A stretch of 64,000 nt of DNA from Capsicum annuum (Eukaryota > Streptophyta > Magnoliopsida > Solanales > Solanaceae), in assembly GCF_002878395.1 (NCBI RefSeq), contig NC_061119.1:41420301-41484300 (forward strand), written 5' to 3'. Below, in pieces: positions 33,936-45,168 of this stretch (positions are counted from its first letter, which is position 1; every line of letters starts with the position of its first letter). The notes under the pieces are model-generated. The model was not told where the DNA came from, ran no database searches, and saw only the letters and a list, made by a program, of their open reading frames with translations. The translations under genes and the position numbers were made by a program.

Positions 33936-35003
33936 GTTAAAGAATCATTTTAAGTAGTTGGGCATCACAACATACTTTCCCTCTCAAGATCCTTAGGACA
34001 TTTCATTAAGCATTTAAGAAACATATACCTCTATTCATCATCAAATACTTGCCTAAGGAAGACATGCTATTAGATTATACCCCATTCAACGAGATCTTAT
34101 ATCAAGTACTTCATACCTATATCGGTCTTGTCATGTATTTGGATATCACTTGATTTGGGGGAAACTTCATACTAACATGTCACTATTTACTTGCTAACCA
34201 CTTGACATGTATTAAAAGCTTAGCATATATCAAAGAGCACAAAATCGGGGAATTTACAACCATCATATCTCGACTTGTTCCTTTGTTCCCTAGGGTCTTT
34301 CAACAACCACTAAACACAACCGATTTTACACCTACTTGGGGATTTCATGCTATCTTAGCACATTTCACTCACTAAGGCATTTAATCAAACACTAGGCATG
34401 CATGGACTAGCTTACAATTTGGAGTTTCCTATTTAACATACTATAGCGGCCCTTATGTTTCACCTAATCTCTTTATCAAACCTATGGTGAACGTTCTTCA
34501 CTTATTCAACCATTTCTACACCCAAAAGTCATGAACACATCACATAAAAAAACAAATTCAAGAGGGTCTATCATAAACATCACATGAATTCCACATACTA
34601 GGGTCAAAGCTCATAAATTTTGTAGGCAAACATAAATCAAAACTCAACAACACATTAAACATCCATTTCAACTCATACAAATCATTAACAACTCATAAAC
34701 ATAAAAATCTTTTAGTTTTAAAAAGGGTTCTTGAGCTTCTTGGATGAAAGGGACCCAAGAATCAACATCTACATACCTTAACCTTTGAAATTGGATGAAC
34801 TTTAGTGCTTGAAACTTTATCCATACTTGAAATAAATAAATTTTTGAAGCCCACACTATGAGGAACTTGATTCTTGAAGAAACCTTGAAGATTTATAGAT
34901 GATTTTTGGAAGATTAGGATTCTTGATTGAAACCCTAGTTATACTCCCTTGAGAGAGTTGAAAAAGAAAATGATTGAATTAGGGTTTGAATGAGGGTTCC
35001 TCT

Positions 35004-35012
35004 CATTTATAG
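35004..35012 (-). promoter_or_regulatory. LTR TATA box (CTATAAATG)
   Basis: The minus strand reads GAGCCTCTATAAATGAGAGG, about 650 bp inside the LTR 5' end and 80 bp beyond the GC-rich cassette. It is the best promoter candidate of this LTR. Confidence 0.6.
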
Positions 35013-35089
35013 AGGCTCAAAAAGGGTGGTAAATGACCAAAATACCCTTGCAAAAACTCCCTTGAATTGCTGGAAAAATATACTTGACG

Positions 35090-35280
35090 CCATCCGTGAC
35101 AGACCGTCATGTTCGTGATAGGCCGTCACGAATGATCGTCATAAAAGGGGTCTAAATTTTTGATTTTCTGCCCAGGGTTGACGACATCGTCAGAAATGTC
35201 ATCAGAATGTGACGACATCCTCAAAAAGGGCGTCAGAAACGTGATAGCCCGTCAGAAACGTCGTCACCGTTTCCAGCTTG
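35090..35280 (-). repeat. GTCA/CGTC repeat cassette
   Basis: Units such as CCGTCATG, GCCGTCACGAATG, GACGACATCGTCAGAAATG and CCGTCAGAAACGTCGTCAC recur. Their wording is close to the Athila-like LTR cassette although the LTR family is different. Confidence 0.65.
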
Positions 35281-35658
35281 ACATGCTGGAGTAAAATAGG
35301 AATAACTCTTTGCTCCGATATCGGATTTAGGCAAAATTGGTATCGTTGAAAATATAATTCAAAGATATTTCATTTGACATATAGAAAACCACCCAGTTCT
35401 TAATATATAACGAGTTATGGTCTATTGAAGTTGACCCAAATTTTGACGGTCACTAAAACTTGAATGATAGAAAAATTTTCAACTCGTTCATAAGTTAGGG
35501 GACCTCTATGATATTAATTCATGCTCAAATAGATTCCCACATGATTTCAAAGTATTTCATACTTGGAAGGATATTTCTTAAACATTTTGACTCGTATTTT
35601 TGCTGTACCAAATACGCTCTAAGGCTCAAACTGAAAGAGGATTTTGTGGGGCATTACA

Positions 35659-36986
35659 AATGCCCCCATCCCTGGGTTCGCTCAGTATTGAATCCTACTC
35701 CCAACTGAATAGACACTAAACGTATCACTAGATTGTACTAGACTTGACTGAACTGTTACTGATCGTGTTGACTGACTGAACTGGACTGAGTTCATTGAGT
35801 TCGGTTACTGACTAAGTACTACTGTTCTTGTCCTTTACTGGGTCTATTTTATTTCTACTGCGACTAAGTAATCAACTAGATTTCGGATAATAAATACCCC
35901 CAGGACTTGATATCATCAATAACAAAGCATGACAAATCTTGAAGACGTAGCAATAGTCTTTTGTTCACAATTCATTCATTGAGGCATTTAGTCACACACT
36001 TGGAGGTTATAACTTGAACATGAATGAGAACACATGCTAACATGTCATGATTACACTATTTAATTCACATGGACATTCTATCAAACACTTGGGAAACATG
36101 ATTGTGATACATGAAGAATAACATATAAGGCATCATAACTTCAATATATAATCTTGCAAGTTCAAGGGTTTTGACATAGAAATTATATCAATCAACATAC
36201 ATGCAATCTTATGTTCATGAAACATATAGTTAAATCTTGGATTGAAACCCATACAACAACACCAACATAAATTCAACCCAAATTGCACATGTAAATCATG
36301 AATTATTAAACTTGTAGTTTTAAAAAGGATTCTTAAACTCCAAGGGTGGAAGGAAACCCGAGGATGAACACTTAAATACCTGAATAACGAAATTCATGAA
36401 GATTGTTGGAAATTTTTTGAAACTTGATCTTGAGCTTAATGAACTAGGGTTTCTTTAACGAGAGGATTTTTGTGAATAAAGAATGAATTTTGCCCTTTAG
36501 GATATCAAATTTTGTGTTAAGACTGAATAATGTAAGGGGAAATAACCCATTTGCCCCACAAACTCGAATAAAAGAATGTTGGATGGGGTCCCCATCACGC
36601 CGTGACCCCTGCTTAGGTCAAGCTGCCCTCACGATGTGACCCCTACTCGGGTCAAGCAGCCCTCAAGGCACGACCCTGAGCCTGGGTCAACTAGCCCTTG
36701 TGGCATGGCCCTATCGCAAACCCTTGCTGTTTTGGACATCTAAACTTACCCTTACGCTAGTTCAAAAAATCTGAAACTCGCTCGAGATGACCTACAAGTG
36801 ATCCTGATCATGAATCAACTTGAAAATTGACATACTAAGGTCAGAAAGGTCAAAAATAAGATCCTCCAATTTTAAAGGCTAAAATGATTCTAAGTCTTGA
36901 CAATTGGCTAAAATTTTTAAGTCTGGGGCCTCTTTGGCATGCTATATAGGACTGAAATGACCAGAATTTTTTTGCGGAGTCTTACA
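35659..36986 (-). repeat. Outer solo LTR, right part
   Basis: This continues the LTR broken at 31969 (GCCCCCATCCCTGGGTTCGC) and runs to GCGGAGTCTTACA. It matches the order of 6690-8121, including the AAATACCCCCAGGACTTGAT stretch, and ends with the LTR 5' terminus on the minus strand. Confidence 0.85.
36595..36711 (-). repeat. 34-bp tandem repeat, about 3.4 units
   Basis: Units begin at 36595, 36629, 36663 and 36698 and share the plan TCACG-x-x-GTGACCCCT-x-x-GGTCAAGC-x-GCCC. It is strongly GC-rich in an AT-rich LTR and occupies the same cassette position as in other LTRs. Confidence 0.85.
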
Positions 36987-37429
36987 ACTATGAATTTTTA
37001 ATTATTGACAACGTGATATGAAATATGTCAGTCAATTTGGTTCACAGACACACTGTCCCATATAACTCATCTTATAGCAAAATCATTAATAATTAAAGAC
37101 AAGGGAGCAAGAATCACGAACCAAATGTGTGGTAAATTCTGGTAAACTTAAGGAAATAAACATGTATTGATTTAAAGAGTTGGAGTTTGACTACAACACT
37201 AAGGAGAGAAGAGTTGGAATAGAAAAAGGAGTCTCACTTGAAGTAGAACTCTATGCAATGAGAGTTCTGATTAAAGAGGGAGTTTGAAATAAAGAGTGAC
37301 TCTTTGGAGAGTTGTTCTTAAATAGAAGATGTATCATTCAGAGTAACTTGCACACTTATAGAGAGAGAAAAGACTAAGCACAATCAAATTGAGAAAGTTC
37401 ATAATTGAGAGAATTCTGACTGAAGATTC
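36987..37429. other. AT-rich flank without recognised features
   Basis: The first bases, ACTAT, are the right target duplication of the outer solo LTR. No domain or RNA is recognised. Confidence 0.45.
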
Positions 37430-37925
37430 AAGTGTTGTCAGTACAAAGAAACAGATTGACAAACCTGTTTCACAGGATTAAGCTTTACAGTTCATGAGTC
37501 AGTTTAAATGTATTGTTCTTATTGAGTTGTAATTTAGTGCTTTCCTAGATTGATTGTTTAAGAATAATACTGAGCTGAGTTAACTTCAAGTTGGGATAAC
37601 TCTAAGTGGGTTCAACAGTCAAGGGTGATTGTTGAGTTATAGGAATTAGAGCTTATAATTCCTTGTTATTGAGGTATAGGAATTAGAGTTTATAATTCCT
37701 AGTTATTGAGTTATAAAAATTAGAGTTTATAATTCCTAGGTTACAAGAGTTTTGTAATTAGTCGTTGTTGAGGCTCAGAGTTATTTAGTGAAGTTAGGGT
37801 TAAATTCTATAGATGTACAGGTTGGGGGGTTTTTCACCTTTTGAGTTGGGTTTTTCCACGTAAAAAACGATTGTGTTCTCTACTTAGTATCTTTACTACT
37901 TTCGCTGGAACATGCTAGGCAACTC
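37430..37925 (+). repeat. Probable Ty1/copia LTR remnant
   Basis: The stretch holds GGGTTTTTCACC, GAGTTGGGTTTTTCCACG, then TAAAAAACGATTGTGTTCTC, wording I associate with Copia LTRs of Solanaceae. Three degenerate copies of TATAGGAATTAGAGTTTATAATTCCT (cited in part) lie at about 37635-37745. Ends, PBS and target duplication were not found. Confidence 0.45.
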
Positions 37926-38327
37926 GTTCCATCCATAGACAACAACTAGGCTAAAATAAAATAATCAATAGGGCACGTACTGTAACAAAAGTGAACATGA
38001 TATACCTTTTTATGAGCCAAGTCCACATGGCTGACACCCGATTTACTATCCGTTTTGAATGAATCTGATTCATATGATATACTTTGACTATATATAGAAA
38101 AATTATATTAATTATGTAATGGTCAACAATTCTCACCCTTTTTTTAAGAATTTGAAAGTGTAATTAGTCTCTCAGTTGCTCCTAAAAAATTTTAAACTAG
38201 TAATTAATTAGTCAAACAAACATATTAAATCGTGTAACCATAATCCATAACACTCAAATTTAATCCTCAACTTTTCAAATAGGCCTTAATTAATTATGAC
38301 TAATTTTTTTAAAAAAAATAAATGAAT
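37926..38327. other. AT-rich DNA without recognised features
   Basis: No gene, repeat end or RNA structure recognised. Confidence 0.45.
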
Positions 38328-38655
38328 TATTAAAATTAATTTTAAAGAGTAGCAATATGAAAAAAATAAATAAACAAGAAAATAAGGAGACAAGACAAGA
38401 GATGAGGATTTTTCATTCTTCCAATTGTTCAAGTGTATACAATATAAATCCTTATGCCTCTATTTATAGTGTCATATAGAGGTATGCAAAAAGTTGTCAT
38501 AAATATGACATTAACCATTAACATAATGGAGGAGGTTATGAATGTGAAAGGTTACAAGAATAATGGCCATGAATGGTGGAGGTTATCTTCATAATGGAGA
38601 TAAGTAGTGGGAGTAATTTCTAGAGTAGTGGACATCCACACTTATTTGTTTTACA
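38328..38655 (-). repeat. 3' LTR of the short-LTR element
   Basis: About 328 bp, near-identical to 41980-42325. Shared landmarks are CCTCTATTTATAGTGTC (a minus-strand CTATAAATAGAG TATA box), GGTTACAAGAATAATGGCC and CCACACTTATT. Confidence 0.85.
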
Positions 38656-39049
38656 CACTCTCCCTTGGATGTCCATAGATGGTGTGCCTCGTTAAAACCT
38701 TACTAAGAAAAAACCTTGTGGGAAAAAATTCCTAGTGAAGGAAAAAGAGTACACATATCTTATAATAAGCGTTTATTTGTTGCCTCATTAAAAATCTTGC
38801 AAGAAAAACTCATTAGGACAAAACCTTGGCCAAGAAAAAAAGAGTACAATGCAAACATTACCCCCCTCCCCCCCGATGCAAACATCATTTCACTTCTCAA
38901 AGATAACGCATCCCAATCTTATATTTCAGCTTTCAGATATTGATATTGACTGCCATTGTGATCAAATCACATTCATAAAGATGTTTCATTCTTTAAATTG
39001 TCATGATATATTGTTTTCTTATTTCTTGGATATGTTAAACCTTTAAACT
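38656..39049 (-). other. Interior of the short-LTR element, left part
   Basis: This begins with the purine tract on the minus strand. It holds repeated phrases such as CTCGTTAAAACC and CTCATTAAAAATC with AAAAAGAGTAC, and a C-rich run CCCCCCTCCCCCCCG near 38862. No coding domain. Confidence 0.5.
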
Positions 39050-40838
39050 TGTAATACCCCGTAATATTCTTAGTTTTTTCCAACTTTTAGTTGCATGCAT
39101 AAGGGGTCCAAGGCTTGAAATTTCACTAAGTGTTAGGGACTTAGTCATTTTCAAGACCCCTAATCTTTGTGAATTTTTAGTTTGGCCTTCCCGACCTTGA
39201 AATGTTGATTCTTAAGTTGATTCATGTTTAGGGAGGTCAAAAGTATGTCTCGGGAGAGTTTTGGGACTTTTCAACGAGGTTTGGGACGTGCTTCGATGGC
39301 CAAGACAGTGAGGTATTGCTATAGCCCCGCGATGCGATGGTGGCTCCGCAGGGTAGGAGTTAAAGGGGTGCGGTTGTTGTTTGACCCAAGCAGGGGCATT
39401 TGAGTCTTTTCTCTCATCCTATTTCATCAATAACATGAATTTTAACTCCCAAAAGGGCATTGTTTGCCTCTTTCACTCTAATTGCTCTCAAGAAACCCTC
39501 CCCTTTCCCCAAGAATAATTTTAAGCTTCATTCTCAAGAAAATCAAGAGTTCAAGCTTCCGGTCCAAGAAACCTTCAAGAATTCAGTTTTTAAGGTATAT
39601 GGGGTATTCATTCATGGGTCTCTTTCACATATGGAGCCCAAAAAAATCCTCGTTTTAATTAAAGAATGGATTTTTCTATGATTATGTTATTTAATATGTT
39701 CAGAAGGGTTTGATTTCATGTTTTCATGGTAATTTAGATTCAATTCACTCATGTATGGTCTTATGAAAGATTTGATTTTCTCGTGTTTTGAATTTTAGTT
39801 TCTCATGTCTTATTTCAAGTGAATTCCCATGTTTAAATTCATGATCCCCACTTGTTTGATGAAATGTCTATGCTTATGGGTTTTGAATCATGATTCTTTA
39901 CTATAATTTTTAAGCTTGTTATTGCATTTAGTGATCATTAAGTGCTGATGGGTTATAAACACCTGATACCTATGTGTTTTTACATGAATTCAGATCATTT
40001 CAGTAATGATTCAGTTGAACCACGAGTTTCATTATTTACTCAGTTTGTATAATCATGATGAGCACTATCAGTTATGAAATCATGTTCAGATAAACTTAGC
40101 TCAGTTCAGTTAAGAATAGGATTTAGCACCGAGTAAACCCAGGGATGGGGGCTCACCTGCCAGTAGAGGGTGTTACCTTTAGTAGCAGTCCATGAGTTCC
40201 AAAACTACGTAGCCAGCATAGATTAGAGATGTGTACCTGCCAGTTGAGGGTTAACAAGATGTCTACCTGTCAGTTAAGGGTTGACACATTTCTCATGAGA
40301 GAACCTACCAGTAGAGGGTAACTCCTTAGTCCTTCGGAACATCAGTTTAGTAGATCCACACAGCCAGTATTAGTACTCGTGGCACGGTACTAATACCCTT
40401 CCAACTGGGGTTACAGGTTGGACCCCGATTAGCTCAGATTGGGGCATGTATGTTAGATGATACCTCCAATAGTCTCGGTACAGTATTCAGTATATTTTCA
40501 GTTCAGGTTTGCTTAACCAAGTGTATAGATCCTCAGTTATTCAGTTATACAGATTTTAGTTTTTCAGTTTACAGATTATTTCAGAAACATGTTTATGCTT
40601 GATTTTGCATTCTCAGATATTACATGTTCATGCATTCATGCACAGTTAACTATGTATTTCAGCTAGTCCTTATCTCATATACCAGTTCATTCAAAGTACT
40701 GACCACATACTCTTCTTTGCGCTATAATGTTTTATATCATAGGTTTGGAGGCTCAATTTCCCGACTGTAGTTAGACAGCTAGCCTTACTCAGCGGCCGTA
40801 GAGGTGATTCCTCCCATTGAGGTGAGTTTTTGGTATTT
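39050..40838 (+). repeat. Gypsy LTR copy (TGTAATACC family), probably truncated
   Basis: This starts TGTAATACCCCGTAAT and parallels the solo LTR 12986-25640 (GTTAGGGACTTAG, CTTCCCGACC, TTTAGCACCGAGT, CTTCCAACTGGGGTTACA). It ends near GAGGTGATTCCTCCC, some 0.7-0.8 kb before the end expected from the other copy. A target duplication was not seen, so a 3' deletion is likely. CCTGCCAGTAGAGGG-type units repeat four times at 40158-40320. Confidence 0.75.
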
Positions 40839-41979
40839 ATCAATCATACATAAGCACATCCTTATTCATAACCTTAACATAGATATACATATTCATTTTT
40901 AAGGATGACTGGACATCTTCAATGCTTATTACAAATCAGATTCTCTTCGTGAATAGGACTATAATTATATGTGCTTCATAATTTATTTTATAAGTTCAAT
41001 GTCACGCCTTGACATTTATTATATTTATAGACTCACCTCAACATTACTTTGAAAAGTTAATTGACCACCACCTTATATTTCTATATGGAGGATTTATAAA
41101 ACTTATTAAATTAGGTCACACAACAATCATATACCAAATGACTTTTCATATCACTTTTATTGGCAAAAACACCTTCATATTTTGAAGGACTATTTGGAGA
41201 AAGTAATCTATAGTGTTCTTCCTTCATTACTATCAAAACGATGACTGCTACAATTTTGTTCATCCACGTCCACATATATTTAATCACTTGTCTTCTTTAA
41301 AACTTGTATGCAATGCGAATACACTCACATCAAAGAATGGAGCAAATCAATGTGAACGGGTTCCATGACCTTTTATCAAAATTCTATATTTCGTCCTATT
41401 CATCATCTATCATCACTATGGTGCATTAGGACTAAAACCCAATGTCTTATCCACAGGAAGACATATTAGACCATAATATAATAGGGTTCAAACCCAAAAC
41501 CTTGTCTTTTCCTTTTTGGTTCGATGAGACTTGAATCCACCACCTCACCCTCAACCAATGACATAATAGGCCAAATATAAAACAAAATAAATGTGCAATA
41601 AAATAAAACATAAATGAGTTTAGCTTAAAAATAGAAGAAAAAGGACAAGACAAATTAATTATTACAACATGTTGTAAACTTATGAAAGTACAAATTAAAA
41701 TAAATTAAAACCTTTTAAGAATCATTCACAAAATTGTAATGAAGACTTACACAATAGAGAAATTATAAATTTCTAACATTTTAATGTTTGAAACAGAAAA
41801 CACAAACGTCAAAATCACTTTATATTTAGTGTTCAACATATAAATCATTACTTTTGATTTTTTTTTTTTTGAAATATGTGTTGCTGATTACCTGACTTCT
41901 TACTTGTGTCATGCCGGTCAACATTTTCGAAAAGGGATTGGCTCAAATCAAGAACATTCGTAGTTTCGTACTGATAACA
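40839..41979 (-). other. Interior of the short-LTR element, right part
   Basis: No protein domain recognised on either strand. It ends with the weak PBS-like sequence next to the right LTR. Confidence 0.5.
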
Positions 41980-42325
41980 TATTAAAATTAATCTAAAACA
42001 GGAGCAATATTTAAAAAAATAAACAAGAAAATGAGGAGACAAAACAAGAGATAAGAGTTTTTCATTCTTCCAATTGCTCGAGTGTACAAGTGTATACAAT
42101 ATGAATCCCTATGCCTCTATTTATAGTGTCATATAGAGGTATGCAAAAAATTGTCATAAACATGACATTAACCATTAACATAATGGAGGAGGTTATGAAT
42201 GTGAAAGGTTACAAGAATAATGGCCATGAATGATGGAGGTTATCTTCATAATGGAGGGAAGTAATGGAGATAAATAGTGGGAGTAATTTCTAGAGTAGTG
42301 AACATCCACACTTATTAGTTTTACA
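41980..42325 (-). repeat. 5' LTR of the short-LTR element
   Basis: About 346 bp, near-identical to 38328-38655 apart from small insertions (one near 42081 and one near 42262). It carries the same minus-strand TATA box near 42115-42125. Confidence 0.85.
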
Positions 42326-42601
42326 ACGCGAATCAAATAACTGAATAATTAAATTTAAAATATTCATTAAATGAAAATAAATAAAGAGTAATGTGTTTTC
42401 ACTAATTAGCATGAAATACACGTATACCACACGTGTTAGGACAATTAGTGTAGTTTACTTTTTATACTTATTTCGTTCATTTTTAGTTGTTATTTTTCAC
42501 TTTTTAAAAGCTAGTTCCATTAATTTTTAAGCTAAATTGAATTAAATTAATTTAATATTTTAAAAATATAATTTAGATATTTATAAAAGGCATAAAAAGT
42601 A
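42326..42601. other. AT-rich DNA without recognised features
   Basis: Nothing recognised apart from low-complexity AT-rich sequence. Confidence 0.4.
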
Positions 42602-43024
42602 CTCTATCAATTTCATTTTATGTGGCATACTTTTTTTTTAGTTCAATTCGAAATAATTATCACCATATTATAATTAGAAACAAATGACTAATTTTAAAAT
42701 TTCCTTGTACCCTTAGGAGTTGTTTGCTATAAGGTATAAGGTATAATAATTTCAAATAAAATGAAAGATTATTTTGCGTTTGGTTACAAGTACTAGTTAG
42801 TTCTGAAGTTATTTATCCCACCATTTATATTATAGTGATGATTTATCCCAGATAGATGATGAGATAACTAATCTCTAGATAACTTGATCTCAATCAAACG
42901 ATCCCATAATGAAATGATTTACAATCAAATAAATATTTAAGGATTGTTTTAGATTAGAAGTTTCAAAAGTCTTTATTTTTTCTTAAATACCATGTCAAGT
43001 GAAATAGTGTTGGAATGGAGGGAG
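42602..43024. mobile_element. Stowaway-like MITE with a nested MITE
   Basis: The left end CTCTATCAATTTCATTTTAT and the reverse complement of the right end CTCCCTCCATTCCAACACTA resemble Stowaway termini, and both are flanked by TA. Removal of 42716-42905 leaves about 230 bp, a usual Stowaway size. Confidence 0.7.
42716..42905. mobile_element. PIF/Tourist-like MITE nested in a Stowaway MITE
   Basis: Inverted ends GGAGTTGTTTG and GGGATCGTTTG, flanked by TTA and ATAA, with internal TTTATCCCACCATTTATATT. It resembles the element at 29130-29355. Confidence 0.6.
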
Positions 43025-43029
43025 TAGTA

Positions 43030-43816
43030 CAGTCAAGCTTTTCTATAGTGACAGTATTTGTCCGAAAAAATCATGACTACTATAAAAAAGGGTTGTTATG
43101 TATGTATATTTTTATAAATAAAAATACAAAAACCTATTTATACTTTTATGTTATAAATGAAAACAAAATAATTGCTAAATTTCAAATCTCAAACTGATTT
43201 TCATATTCCACTAGAAAGGACTAATACATGTGATGTGGTATTCAGTGGAAGGTAATGGACCTGAATAACTATATGTTAGCACAATATTATCATTGATAAA
43301 GTATAATTAAAGCTACATAAATCACGTTAATATGTGTTAGTCGATCTTTGTATTCCTCGATGTAATGAGGAGTATTATTGTCATCAACAGCTGAATCTTA
43401 TAATTTTCGTCTTAAAATTTAGCATTGAGACCAAACATGAATATTTTGAAATGTCACGAGTCATCAATTATTTCTTAACAAGAAATAATTGATTTCTTAA
43501 AGTACAAATGTTGAACAAGTTAAAAAAGCTTACAATTTGCTTAGTTTAATGAAAGTTCATAATTATTTTAATATTTTACTTTATACAATATATAATATAT
43601 TCTTTTAATAAAATATTAATATTACATAATATTTAGTATGCTATTATAGAGAGACAATTTTATAAAGAGTGAACTACTATAATAAACGACATTGTTGTTA
43701 TAGATAGAATGTCATCATAGAGAAGTAAAATATAACATGAAATATTGGTTTCAGAGAATATTAAGCCGCTATAGTGATGCATTATAACGAGGGACCGTTA
43801 TAGAAAGACTTGACTG
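43030..43816. mobile_element. pogo/Emigrant-like MITE
   Basis: The ends CAGTCAAGCTTTTCTATAGT and, reversed, CAGTCAAGTCTTTCTATAAC form inverted repeats flanked by TA. CAGT…CTCTATA ends with TA duplication are typical of Emigrant-type (Tc1/mariner-pogo) MITEs. At 787 bp it is longer than most. The interior is AT-rich with no transposase. Confidence 0.7.
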
Positions 43817-43850
43817 TATTTTGTAATTTATCTCATATCTAGGGACGGAC

Positions 43851-44164
43851 ATTCAGTATTCGGTGTTCAGTAATTCGATAATCAGTAATTAAAAGTATAT
43901 CAAATACTATATTTTTTAATTTCAATTTGATATTTCAATAATTGATAAATTAAACTTCGATTTCGTGTGGTATTTGGTAATATGTATTCCTATTTTATCT
44001 AACTAAATTTCTGAAAATCAACCTACTCATAGTGAAGACAACTACAAATATATTCAAGTAAATAGGTTAGTTTAGTTAGAGATTTTGACTAATGCTATTG
44101 TTAAGCAGAAGTGAAGAACGGAGGATGGATCTTTCTGCCTTTGAGCTTTGGGTTGATAATGGGT

Positions 44165-44244
<80 letters not shown>

Positions 44245-44452
44245 TTATTTAATTAATAATTCAATTTTCGTTAAATACTGAATACCAAATGATATTAATA
44301 GCTTGTACCATATCCAAACCTAAATATCATAATTTTAAAATCTTACTCCTAAATGTCATATCAAATACTGAATTACTGAATATCAAATATCAAGTTTTTG
44401 ATTTAGTTGATAATTCAATTTTTGATATTTTATGCTCAGCCTAATAGTAATA
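43851..44452. mobile_element. Possible foldback MITE containing a microsatellite
   Basis: The left part (GGACATTCAGTATTCGG, CAGTAATTCGATAATCAG) and the inverted right part (CTGAGCATAAAATATC, ATTCAGTAATTCAGTATTTG) resemble each other over more than 100 bp. The pairing is imperfect and boundaries are uncertain. Confidence 0.4.
44167..44241 (+). repeat. (AT)18(AG)19 compound microsatellite
   Basis: An uninterrupted AT tract (44167-44202) passes straight into an AG tract (44203-44241). Long and pure, so it should be highly variable in length. Confidence 0.97.
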
Positions 44453-44552
44453 TCAATATGATGATAAAATATTTATTAAAATATTGATCAAAATTCATGT
44501 AATTTGACTTTTAAAAAGTGAAATGAGAAAATTATCCTCTATAGTATTATTA

Positions 44553-44640
44553 GATCCAAAATAACAAATTTTAGCAACACTCTTAGATAATTACAGTAAT
44601 AGCAAATTACCTACAAGTTATAGCAACTTAAAATTTTTTA
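44553..44640 (+). repeat. Left terminal inverted repeat of the MULE (approximate)
   Basis: Contains AACAAATTTTAGCAACACTC and ACAAGTTATAGCAACTT. It pairs with the inverse of 54418-54520 with gaps. Confidence 0.5.
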
Positions 44641-45168
44641 AAGTATATTTCATAAATAGACTTTAATTATTAAATTTAAAATTAGTTCCTTATTTTAAGG
44701 ATTGTAATCAATATTTTCCTTAAATTGTGTATTGATAATTATGGTAAATATATGTTACTTATTTTTTATTTAAAATATCACGCACTCTTACTTATCAGAT
44801 AAATTTATTATTGGAAGAAGATAAATATATTGAAAGATTACGTGTTCCAATATATTGGAAGAAGATAATTATTACTTGTTCTCTCTCTCCATTCTCTAAT
44901 ACTCTCTCTTTCTCCATTATAACACTCAACCTTTCAAAACTTTCTTGAAACTTGTGTCTTCATTTAATATGCATATTTTCTTCTTGAAAATACAAGATTA
45001 TAAAAAAGGATTTCATATTGGCATCTCTTTGATAGTATACTCATCTTCTTAGTTGAAAAATCTAGGTTTCATAGTTAACATTCATCTTCTATTCCAAAAA
45101 ATACGAAACTGATATATTTGTTTTCTGCATTCTCTATTGTGGATTATGTCTAAACCAAATTCGATTTT
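44641..45168 (+). promoter_or_regulatory. 5' region of the MULE Ulp1 gene
   Basis: AT-rich DNA with a CT-rich leader-like stretch (CTCTCTCTCCATTCTC, CTCTCTCTTTCTCCATT) at 44880-44920, common in plant 5' leaders. No definite TATA box was chosen. Confidence 0.35.

Larger units (their letters stand above)
31970..35658 (-). repeat. Inner solo LTR (3.7 kb, gypsy, Tekay-like)
   Basis: The plus-strand edges are TGTAACACCTCGAG and GTGGGGCATTACA. The flanks AATGT and AATGC differ only in the last base, and the host sequence (GGAATG-CCCCCATCCCTGG) is continuous across it. No internal region, PBS or polypurine tract is present, so it is a solo LTR. It is longer than its relatives, partly from ATTCATTCATCA repeats at 33840-33930 and repeated 'CATCTAGCAGG' units near 33115-33240. 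A TATA box and GC-rich cassette lie toward its 5' end. Confidence 0.85.
38328..42325 (-). mobile_element. Non-coding LTR element with short LTRs (Copia-like)
   Basis: Direct repeats at 38328-38655 and 41980-42325 enclose an interior without coding domains. The minus strand begins TGTAAAACAAATAAGTGTGG in the left copy and TGTAAAACTAATAAGTGTGG in the right. A purine tract (CCAAGGGAGAGTG) touches the left copy, which is therefore the 3' LTR. Near the right copy the minus strand reads TATGTTATCAGTACG, a weak PBS-like match. Short LTRs and lack of coding suggest a non-autonomous Copia-type or TRIM/LARD-like element. The interior was hit by a gypsy LTR at 39050-40838. A target duplication was not found. 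Confidence 0.65.

Noticed and set aside
35508..35708. 66-codon plus-strand frame
   Set aside because: It spans the junction of two solo LTRs, so it is a chance frame.
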